Below, piece by piece: positions 33,801 to 45,800 of a stretch of DNA of 64,000 nucleotides. This DNA comes from Euborellia annulipes. Its lineage: Eukaryota > Arthropoda > Insecta > Dermaptera > Anisolabididae. The position numbers and the translations under genes were made by a program. Below the pieces are notes generated by a model. The model worked only from the letters and a program-made list of their open reading frames with translations. It ran no database searches and was not told the origin of the DNA. The number at the start of each line of letters is the position of its first letter. Position 1 is the first letter of the stretch. The stretch is taken from the NCBI GenBank assembly GCA_023213315.1, contig JAKCPI010028525.1:26475-90474 (forward strand), given 5' to 3'.

Positions 33801-36800
33801 GTTCAAGATCTATAAGGTCAGTAGTCTATTAAAACTCTAGAAGAGAAAAGTCTCTGATTGCCACAAAACCCGGTAGTTAAGCAGCCCAAATGGAAACAAA
33901 AAGGTTAAAAATTTGGCGTGACTGGTCGCACAGGACACAACTTTCTCTTACCTTCGATGATAGAAAGTTGTGTTCTGTGCTTGTCACACTAGATTTTTAT
34001 ATTTAATTTCCGACAGTAAGGCCTACTATAAACGTGAGAAAATATTTATATTTTAATGCCATAGCAACCATTTCTCTTATCTGGACCCTGTTATGTAATG
34101 GTGTGTCAAAGACCAAACATCGAGTTTTGAGAAAATCAACAATTAAGTTTTTTGTTTACATTGGATTATATATAATTTTTGGCTCTCGGGGCTTGGCGTA
34201 GAGGTTAGCGTGCTAACCTCGTATAGCAAACGTCGCGGGTTCGGACCCCAGGCAGTCCGATGATTTTATTTAAGCCATTTGGATACCAAATGGCTTAAAT
34301 AAGAATGCCTGGACCCCAAATAATAATATATATTCATAACGGTTATCGTCAAAAGTCTTAAATGGCCTAAGTTGCCGAAAAGACTGTGTGAATGTGAGTG
34401 TGAGTGTGAATGAGAAAAAAGTGTGAATATATCATTTTTCTTGTCAATTGTGCAAGTAACATTAAATATAAATTTTTTTAGGACATATTTCATAAAAAAT
34501 ACTATTAATTAAAGCATTTGAAACAATATTCTGAGCCTAACTCAATTTTGAATTTTTTGGTCTTTGACACACCATTGCATAACAGGGTCCATCTATCCTA
34601 TGAAGTACGTGAGTAAAGTATGCTTTAAACAATTTTAAGAGCAAAATGAGGACATACATTTTAAAGAGCATCTAAAAAATAATTGATTTTTGAATTTTAA
34701 TCAAAATCGTTAGAGGTAATTTTGAGAAAATCAAAAAACTGAAAAAGTACTTCAGTAAAGTACTTGTAATCTTTGACCGATTTTGATTAAAAGCTTATTT
34801 TAAGCTTAAATATAAAATTTCAGCCTCCTAGCTCAATTCTTTCATGCTTTAAATTGAACATAGATACACCCACAGACAGACCATGTCGCGAAAACCACTT
34901 TTTGGACTCAGGGGACCTCAAAACGTGAAGATCCATCAAAATCTCGACATCGAATTTTTGACATGAATCCAATACTTTCTCTCTATATATATTAACATAT
35001 ATAGAGGTAAGAAAGAGTAAGTAAAATGGGTCGTTTGGCCAATTGTCTGCTTTGAAAAAGTTATTTCTCACAGAGACAAGAAAACTTTAGTGTGCGTGTG
35101 CCATTTTGGCTGCCTAACTGCCGGGCTTTAGCCTCACTACTATTGCAATAGATGAATCCTTCTCTCGGTCGCGTCTCATTAAAAATAAATTTGCCGACCC
35201 CACGTAGGGTGAAGTCCTAGAAATATATAGGTAAGAGAATAGAAGTCTTTGGATTATCATAAGATGATCCTTCCCCCCCCCCATTATTGTATTTCCATTA
35301 GCTTGGCACTACATATTTGAATAATGGAAAAATTTAAGTTTTTAATAGATGAAAATATTTTATAAATTATTAAATTAAAAATATTTTCTGTTTTTTATTG
35401 GCTGCCTGTTCATCATTTCCTGAATTTACTAATCACCAGTCATCTTCAATTATAAAAATGTATAAAATTTGAGCGTTGATATTTATTGAGTTATTGTTAG
35501 ATCGACAGACCTTTTTTCAACATGTAGATTACAAGAATCACAAAACGTGTATTTGGAATCCCCACAACGAAATTTTTTTTTAGTTAACGTAGGCACTTAT
35601 ATTTATTTTAAAAATTGTGTGGAGATTTTAAGCCAAATACAGATTTTGTGGTTCTTGTAATCTACGTGTTGCCTGTCGGTCCATCAATAAAGATTTTAAA
35701 TACATTTATTTATTTAAATAAATATCAAGATAATCATTAATCCACCAGCAATTTTGAACCATTATTAAGATAAATATATCTTAATATCTATAAGCCTATA
35801 AGTACTTAATATTTTATCTTTTGTGTCATACCATTTCTGTCAAGTGTTGCAACAAACCTGCCAGATGTCAAATTGTTCGGATCCATAAGCATTTTTCTTC
35901 TTTAAGCTAAATATAAAATATAGCATTTTATCATAGATAGTTTATTGCTGTTTGTATTTACGGTACTTTAGTTTTTTTTTAATTAAACTAATATTTCAGG
36001 TGAAAATATCAAAAAGTAATTTTACACGCACAATTTTTTATGCGTGATATGTTTGAAAGGGAAAATTATTTTCTTTTCATACTATGATTAATGAAGCCAT
36101 TGATTTAAAACGGAGCCAGCCTCTCTTCTCTAAATTAATCTTTCCAATCATTTTCCAAAGCACAAATAATTTTATTATCTATTGAAGATATTTAATATAA
36201 AAAAATTTAATGGCTACATGGATAATCAAATTAATTGGTTAAATAAATAATTCTCATTAAGTTATAACGATTCCTAGTCCATTCAGTCATATGTCGAGTT
36301 GTTGAAAGCGGGTTAAGCAGCTAGTTTAAGCCTAGGAACCCTCTAATTACAAATAAAAATCTTTCCATATTCCCGATGTTGGAAGCACTGATTCAATAAA
36401 ATTTAAATAAATTATGTCGCTCTACCTTTCTTCTGTCTGACAATTGTGAGACAGAGAGACAAGACTTTGATTTATATTTATAAAAAATAAATAAATAAAT
36501 AAATTATTAATAATAATAATATCTTAAGATGATTAATTTTGTTTCCAAGGAAAATTCTTATTTTTTTCACATTAGCTACATGAAAGGTTGCCTAAATAAT
36601 ATTTGTCACGGAAACATTAAAAAAATTACGTCTCGTCAAAAAAATAAGTAATCAATTAGTAAATTAAAAAAAAAATGAATTTAATAAAACGAAAAGGGCT
36701 TTCGATATTATCTTATAATCATCTGGGAGTAATATTATCAAAGAAAATTTTTTTTTAATTCTAATTATCTTAATAAATTTTATATTTAAAGTATTGTTAC

Positions 36801-39800
36801 ATAATGATCATTTAAAATTATTTCCGGATGAAAAAAATGTTTCTATTGATTGAATATTATTTAAAATTGCTTATATAAATTAAATAATTTACATCCTTCT
36901 TGTGTCTGTCATGCTCTGTTTTTGCGGAACATCTCATTGAAATTTTATGTACTCAAAGGGGAGCTTTTAAGGATTCCGTTCCAGAATTCCTATAACTTTC
37001 TGCGTTATTAATTGTTTAAGTTACGATTTCTCTCAAAGGAAATGTAAAGGAGGATAATTAAGTCTATGAATTAGACCGATGTTTTCAAATTAAATCAAAT
37101 TCACTTTTAAAGATTTGCCGGGATCAAAAGGAGAGGGTCCATCGCTGGTGTTATTTACACGGGATTAAGAAAAAATTGACTATTTTTCTTGTCTTGGATG
37201 CAGAGGCGTACCGAGGCAGTTGGAGGCCTGGGGCGGCACTAGAAAAGGGTGCCCTATATTCAATTTTTTTTTTTTTTTTTTGGGGGGGGTAAAAATTTTC
37301 CGGAAAAATATTTTACCTTTTTTTTAGAGATTTTTTATTTTTGCCGCCCGCGGAAAATTTTCTCTTGCGTGGAACCAAAATATTTTGCCGCCCGCGGAAC
37401 GAAAATTTGCCGCCCGCGGAACATTTTCTTTTGCGCGGAACCAAAATTTTTCACGCCCCTAGATCCGGCTCTGCCACAAGGGCCCCGGGGCCTCTCAAAG
37501 GGAATATATGGGGCCTATGCCGACTCGGGGCCTGGGGCGCCCCCCCCCCTCTCGGTACGCCACTGCTTGGATGGTTTTGCTAGATGAACTTTCCAAAATA
37601 AATTAAAAAATAGTTAATGTAAAAATTCTTTAATTCTAGTGATAATTTGAGCCAACTATTGGAACATACGTTTCGGTCTTCTTAATATAGGCCATCTTCA
37701 CGCATGAGCGAAGCTAGGGAATTTGGCTGGAGGGGGGCAATGGGACCCGACATCCTTCAGGGGGACTGGAAGGTCCCATATTTTCTCAATTTTTCTTGGG
37801 GCGGGGGGAGCCTTCTGGGGTGGGGGGAGGCAGGACCTCTCCTAGTTATATCCATGCCTTCAGGGCTCTGTAAATGTCGTCTTAGGTTTCTATAGGGAAA
37901 ATAAAAAAGGCACTTCTAATATTCATACTGTTACATTTTGGGAAATAAGAGTAAAAATGTTTTAGAAATTTATTTTGTTAATATTTTAATAAGTATTAGT
38001 TAAATATTTTTCGAGATCTATATTTATTTGAATAAGATATTAATATTCAATGAATACGTCGATTCAGACTTGACTAGTCATAGATATATTTGGCGTTTGA
38101 CCCAACAACAAATAAACAGACTCAAAAATTTGTTATTTTAGTACAAGGGCGGGTACAAGGGGGGGGGGTAAAGGGAGTAATTACCCCCTCCCCCGAGATT
38201 TGAAAAAAAAATACTTTTTTTCGAAAAAAGAAAATTTATTTTGAATGTATAATTTTAAAAATTAATACTTATAAATTTGATTTGTATTTATATTCTGACA
38301 AACAAGTACAAAATGCGCCTTTAAATTACCGAAATTAAGAAAAAATTGTGTGCTGTGCGACCAGTCACACCAGATCCCCCTCGAGAAACACCTCTGGATC
38401 CGCTCTTGTTTTAATATTGTTTTTTTAATTTTATATTCAAATAGGGCTATATTAAAAACTTTTTACTTTCTCTCGTCTTTATTTATAGAGAAAGTATTGG
38501 ATTCAGGACAAAAATTCGGAAAAGTCCACTGCCTGTACCTCACTGCAAGGGCGGATTCAGAGGTGTTTCTCGGGGGGGGGGGTGATCTGGTGTGACTGGT
38601 CGCACAGCACACAATCTTTCTTAATTTCGGTAATTTAAAGGCGCATTCTGTACTTGTACTTGTTTGCGAGAATATAAATACAAATCAAATTTTTAAGTAT
38701 TAATATTTAAAATTTTACATTCAAAATAAATTTTTTTGCAAAAAAAAGTATATTTTTTCAAATCTCGGGGGGGGGAATTACCCCCTCCCCCCTTGTATCC
38801 GCCCTTGCCTCACTGGCACGCAACACAAAGTTTTTAAACAAAATCAGCTAAGGAGTACTAATACTTTACTCATTTAGTTAAATAATTTTTGAGATTTATA
38901 TATTTGAATTATCATAGATATTAATATTGAATAACGTCGATTCGGACTTTTTACTTACAAAGACAATTTTATGAATCGATCTTTTTGGACCAAGTCTTAA
39001 CTTTAAAAAGGTTTATATAAATTTTCAACAACAAGAACAATTATTTTTCATTCTTTATTTCTACATTATGCACATAATAAACTAGAAGTGGTTATTTAAA
39101 AAAAATTTATACTATAAATTAAATATGTATGCATGTTATTTAGATCAGTAGAAAAAATCAACACGAACTTGTTAAATGTGTTTAAATTTAATTTTTCAAT
39201 TTGTTAGTAAAACATTAATGGTTATCCAACACTTTCTAGTTCTTACAAAACTTATTTTATACAGGGGGCGCAGTGTTAGGATTTGTAAGGTAAATGAAGG
39301 AAGTCGCGATTTTCAGACATGGTTTATTTCTATTAAAAGACATTCGTAACTATTTTTTAAATGAGATCTTGATATTTAGAATTTAAAATGATATAAATAA
39401 TTAATGCCTCACTTTTGAATAAATTAAAAAAAAAATAGATAAATAAACTACGACCGCGATTCAAGAGAAGTTTTTAAGACAAGGAATCAGCGGTCCTCAC
39501 CCCTTCTGATAATCATCAAAGCAAAAGAGTTGTTGAGATGCTATTAGAGAGGGTAGTATTTTTTGGCTTTTAAAGATGTAAAATAGGGTGAAAATTCTCA
39601 GACAGGCCAGATTACGTTTTTTATTATTTTCGATTACAGACACTGCATTGTGAGTCCATGTCGAAAAAAAAAACCTAGTAGAAATTAAATGAAATGCTGA
39701 TTAATTGAGATTTTTGACGTCATTTATAATTATAATTCTTGGCACAACATATCCTAGTTGGTTTCTTATCCCAGAGCTCCAAAACTCTCAGTAGGGTTTT

Positions 39801-42800
39801 TCTAACTTGACTAAAATTCTGCCTCCGCTTCAGGCTCTTTTCTCATTTTCCTAATAATTGTTTTTTATCTGTCTTATCAATGTTGATACTTCTACTGATA
39901 AGGAACAGAAATAAAAATAATTATTGTACTTTTTTTTATTCCTTCATTAACTCAATTTGATTGATTTTTACTCGATTTTTATCATATATCTAAACTTCAA
40001 ACAATATTTTACTTTATCATTTAACTACAAAATTTATCAAATCTATTCGATTTTAAGAGAAAGTTGAGTATTAAGAATATTTCAATTTTTGATTTATAAA
40101 AATCTGGTGTGACTGGCGCACAGCACCCAGTTTTCTCTTACCCTTCGGTAAGATAAAGTTGTGCACCGTTCTGGACACACCAGATTTTTTGTGTTGAGTT
40201 ATATTTAGTTGCTCTTAGCACTCAAGTTCCAAACTTGACCACCTGATGGCGCTAATCTACGAATGCTTCCACATCAGTAAAGTGTACTTGAAACAATTTC
40301 CACGAAAAGTTTCATTGATATACTTTTTACATAGCAACTGAAAAATAGTTCATTTATGATTTTTAAACGAAATCCTTGGAGCGAATTTTGAGAAAATCAA
40401 AAAAACTGAAAAAGTACATCAGTAAAGTACTAGTACTTTTTGGCCGATTTTGTTCAAAAGCTTCGTGTCACGTCCCAGAGGGGTACCTTATTTAAATATG
40501 AAATTTCAACCTCGTAGCTTCTATTTTTTTCCTTTTGAAGTACAAGAGTAAAGTGTACTTCAAAACACTTCAAGGGCAAAATGAGAATATACATTTTAAA
40601 GTGCATGTTAAAAATAATGAATAATTCGTTGTAGCGAATTTTGAGAAAATCGAAAAAAACTAAAAAAGTACTTCAGTAAAGTACTAGTGCTTTTTGGCAG
40701 ATTTTGTTCAAAAGCTCATTTTCACCCCTTGGTGGGTGCTTAACTTAAATATAAAATTTCAACCTCGTAGCTCTTTTAGTTCCTGAGATATTTTGTTCAC
40801 AGACACATAGACACACAGACACACCATGCCGCGAAAATCACTTTTTTGGACTCATGGAACCTTAAAACGTGAAGATCCTTCAAAATCTCGACATCGAATT
40901 TTTGACATGAATCCAATACTTTCTCTATAAATTTCATATATAGGTTAAGAGAAAGTAAAAAGTAAATTTTTTCTTTAAAATTTAAAAAATTTTCTAGATA
41001 CTATATCTCTGAAACAAAAAAAATTTAGGTCAAAAATTAAAACATCTACAGAAAAGAGTATGAGAAAGTGAGACTTGCACAGAAAAAGATCTCACCTCAA
41101 GTGCTAGGGGTCAGGGGGGTTCGCTTCGCTTCACGTCCAGATTGATAAGTTTTTTTTCTAAACTATATTGGGTACCAAGAAAAATGCGGACCTCAGATAT
41201 CGAAATAGAACGTATACAAAATAAATTTTGATGCAATATTTAAATTTATTAACTAAAATATTTGAAAAAAAAAAAAAAAATCGAACCACGCATCAATGAA
41301 TTTGTACCACCTTACTCTTTTGGCAATTATAAATACTAGGGAAATTATTTTTTCCTGAAATTCTAATTAAAATTAATATAAATATGAGCTAAGTCAAAAG
41401 GACATCACATGCCGAACAAAGCTTTAACTTTTTGTTAGTCCTCATGTCTTGAATAAAAAAATAATTTTTTTAAATAATTGAAATTTTTTGTTAAACCATA
41501 CACCGACTCGTAGTAAAACTTTTATACATATACAGAGACAAATGATTCATGATCTAATAGTCCGTATTATGTCTACTCGTATGTAGCAAATCTAATTTAA
41601 AAAAAAAATATTCAGTCTATTTATTTTATTTATTAAATTATTATTTTTCTGTGGAAAATTTAATTAAAATATAGGCTCCTTCTTGCATTGGCGCAACCAG
41701 GGGGGTTTTAGGGTTTTAACCCCCCCCCCCCAGGAGATTTAAAAAAATCAAAATATATATATTACAAATAGAAAAGAAAAAGTATAATCATTTCGGTTCC
41801 GCAAAAGAGGAAATATTCCGCGGGCGGCGCATGGAAAAGAAATTTGGTTCCGCGGGCGGCACATGGGGAAAAATTTGGTTCCACGGGGCGGCAAAAATTT
41901 AGCGTCTCTAAAAAAAAAGGTAAAATATTTTTACGGACTGGAAAAAATTTCCCCGCAAGGCAAAAAACTTCGGTTCTGCGAAAAAAAATTTTTCCAGAAA
42001 AATATTTGAGATCAGCCCCCCCGGAAAACTCCCCCAGGAGCAAATCCTGGTTGCGCCACTGCCTTCTTGTACCATAATCTCATGTTCCAAAATTTACTTT
42101 TGACTGGAAAATCAGTTAAACTGTGACCCAGAAACAAGGATGGATCGGGTCCCTCCCGTCCCCCTGCTGCTCTTCACAAGTTCATTGGAATATAGGTTAA
42201 AGCAAAAATAAGTTGCCCGATCAATACCTGTAAAAAGACAAGAGAACGAAGAGGAGGGGGGCACCAAGGCCATTCTAATAAAACACCTATATACTTTACA
42301 TTTTATTTGAAACAATCATTTTTTGGGGGATTTATTTATAATATTAAAATATGATTAAGTCGTAAGAACACTTAGCAGCTCTACTGGATTTTTTTTTAAA
42401 ACCGAAATTATTATATTATTATATTTCAATAAACTATTGTACACGACACATTACCAGGAAGGCGTATCAATTACCTCTTATTAATTTTGTCTAAAGGCAC
42501 ACGTAACTCCAAACTTGACAAGCATGCATGTGCAATCTTTTTTCTACCAGCATGCACAAATTCTCTCCGGCACCACACAGCACAAGCATGCTTGTTCAAG
42601 AAATAGCTTATGCCGAAAATTAACCTAAAAATATCAAACTTCGAAGATAACAAGAAATACTTGCTTTAAACAGAGTCACAATAAATATTAATAATATTTA
42701 AATTGAAATTTTAAATGAATTAATATATATTAAATAAATAAATACAATTCAAGACATATATAAAATGGTGAAGAGATTTGCTTGTGCATGATTAAAATTC

Positions 42801-45800
42801 AATCGAGCATCAAGCGGCTTGCACAAAATTCTCCTTCAGACGCTACAGTTTGCTTGTACACAAAGATTGCACGTGCATGCTTGTTGTCTAGTTTGCAGTT
42901 ACGTGTGTAGCTGCCTTAAAGCTTAAAAATACTACTGCATATGGATATTGGCTGCTTAGTCGAATTTTTTTTTCCAGTGTAGGGGGAGAGGGTAAATACT
43001 TTTTTGTTATTATTCTTCGGTATTTGAGGCCTTTTTATGTAAATTCGCAGAATTTACATTAAATCTTTTTTAAATACATATAATCCTATATATGATTTTC
43101 GTTTAGCCCCTGCACACTACGGGTACAATCCCAGTGGGAAAGACAATGTCTTCTTGTCTCTCCCCTCCCTTCACGTTCAGACGTCTTTGATAGCTTTATT
43201 CAATTTGGCCGACGTTTCAGTCAAGTCTTCTTGTTTTATTCAGGATTGATTGTGTGAGTTTACCCTCAACCCTTGGCGTCATCTGCCAGTATGTAGTAAT
43301 ATGATATGAAGGTTTTTTATGAAAATTTATTTAAATACATACTCACCGAACAACAGTGCTTTGATGGAGTAACTGCGGCTCTTCGATATCTATTTAAAAT
43401 AACCTTCACCCCAGAATGTAAAGAGTAATATGATACTTTTGTCAAATGACATGACTTTTGATTCAAAAATTTTAGCATGCCGAATTTTCCATCCTTCAAG
43501 GGTTGAGGATAAAAAATGGAGATAGCACAATCCTTTCTGAAGAAGACTTCCAAAATGTTGTTAGAATTGATTAAAGCATATTGTAATTAATTTACATTTT
43601 TGGCTGTCTTCTATCTTTCATCATAATATTTATAAAATATATTATCAGTTTTTGCAAATATTTCTGAGGATTAAAACAGAAGTTAATTTTCGACCCGGGA
43701 TAGCGATTCGAAAAAAATATTCCCTTTTTTTTTACCCAATTTAGTACCCATTCCGCTATGAATCTTAAAATAGATAATTTTTTTTGTTTTAATTTAAGTT
43801 TTTTAAATATTAATAGAATATTTATTTAATATATTACCTTTTGAAATGATCAAAAGCATCAGCATATTGCGCATTTTTCTCGGCTCCTGACGTGTTTATA
43901 TTCGCCTACATTGGAAATCCATTTGGAAAAAATCATTGAATAAAGAGATACACACATGTTTAAAAAAAGATTATTTAAGATCAAAGATGGGGATTTGAGG
44001 TCAGGATCAATATGATATAAATATCAGCACCGAATAATCAAAGAGCTCAATACTTTTTAAGATAATTCAACCCCAATGAAATCGCGTGATAGCTGAATGA
44101 GAAAATTTGCTTTTAACTATTTATATAGTATATTACCATAGTAAAATTTGGTAAACTCTCTAGAGTTCTAATTACAAATTATATTGTATTCATTGTGTAA
44201 TGTTCTTAATTAAGTTGTTAATTTATTTCAGGGAAATAATTTTTATTCTTACGAAAAAAAAGTGTTCGATTTTTTTTAAAAAAGTAGGTATAATTGAGGA
44301 TAAAAAAAAACCTTGTTGAAATTGGATTGATTTTGTGATTTTCTGATGTCAATTTCAACAAGGTTTTTTTGTCTATATGTACCTCCTTTTTTAAAAATCT
44401 GGTGTGAGTGGCGCACAGCACACAACTTTCTCTTACCTTCGGTAATCGAAAGTTGTGTTCTGTGCTTGTCACGCCAGATTTTTTGTGTCGACATGTATTT
44501 AGTTTCCGACAGTAGGGTACATTTGAATTCAAGTATGAGAAAATATTTATATTTTGTTACCATAGCAACCATTTCTCCTATCTTTCCTATGAAGTACAAG
44601 AGTAAAGTGATCTTCATAAGGTTTCAATGACAAAATGAGAATATACATTTTAAAGAGAATTTAAAAAATAATTGATTTTTGAATTTTAAAAAAAATCGTT
44701 GGAGGAATTGAGAAAATCGAAAAAAACTGAAAAATTACATCAGTAAAGAACTAGTACTCTGGTCGATTTTGTTCAAAAGCTTCGTGTCACGTCCCTTGGG
44801 GACGGGTAACCGCCTTTGAGGGCGGGGGGCGAAGCTACTAGGGCGCGATTTTCCGGGGGCCCGCCCCGGACCCCTTGCTCGCCTTCGGCGAGCAATTGCC
44901 CGCCTTCGGCGGGCAAATTTCTTGCATCCTGTAATTTCCTCAGCGAATTTGTTTATATTTACATGTTTTTTAATGACACCTGTATGATTTTGTTTTGATT
45001 TTTCTTTGCTTTATAAGAACAATGTCGTTTTCTTCGTGATTATTTCAAAAACTATTCAGTTTTCGGGAAAATATCAAAGAATAAAAACTTTTAAAATTGA
45101 GTATTTTATCATAATATGACAAAGAAATTGAAAATTTCGAAATTTCTGAAAAAACTTATTAGGTAAAGTACTACTTCCAAGTGACGAATTTAATCCAAAA
45201 GTTGATAGAAATCTACAATTTTAGTGTAAGGAGCATATACCAAATTTCATCTATCTAGCTGCTTTGGTTTTTAAGCAATCGTGTTCACACACACACACCC
45301 AGACGTAATTCCAAAAGAATATACGATAAAGTCTCGGGGAAGTCATTCCCCATGTTTTTTTTTAACACACACTTTTTCCCATTCACCCTCACACACACAT
45401 GCACACAGTCTTTTCGGCAACTTAGGCCATATAAGACTTTGACTTTGACATTTGGTATTCAAATGGCTTAAATAAAATCATCGGACTGCCTGGGATCCGA
45501 ACCCCCGATTAGAGCCCTGCACGGTACGGGTTGGCCCGTTACCCGCCCGGCCCGCGCCTAGGCCGGGCGGGCTTTGAGGCCATGAAAAAATTACGGGCGG
45601 GTAGCAAGTCTAAATAAACGGGTTCGGGCGGACGGGCATGCAAATGAAATTTTATTTAAAAATTGCTAGACATTCGTTCATTCATTCACTAAATCTCGGG
45701 CGGAAATGGGCTGGTTTGAAAAATTCCGGGCGGGCTCGGGCTGAAGAATGGTAAAAGCCCTTTCATTTTGAGAAAATCGAAAAAACTGAAAAACTACATC

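Larger units (their letters stand above)
33905..35030 (-). repeat. ACTTTCTC foldback copy inside the outer TIR element
   Basis: Starts with the hairpin module (33907-33998), has the body motifs (GTCGCGAAAACCACTTTT, AGGGGACCTCAAAACGTG) and ends at CTCTATATATATTAACATAT near 35000. Interrupted at 34083-34590. Confidence 0.65.
33862..35156. mobile_element. Outer TIR element of a four-level nest
   Basis: Ends CCCGGTAGTTAAGCAGCCC (33868) and GGCTGCCTAACTGCCGGG (35107-35124) match the uninterrupted copy at 60408-60735. The interior is split by the ACTTTCTC foldback copy. Confidence 0.65.

Noticed and set aside
37249..37587. ORFs of 112 and 80 codons
   Set aside because: Fully inside the hAT-like element at 37201-37565 and made of its repeated GCCGCCCGCGG segments.
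43190..43230. Hammerhead at 43.2 kb (minus strand)
   Set aside because: GAAACGTC is present, but no CTGANGA box lies at the right distance.
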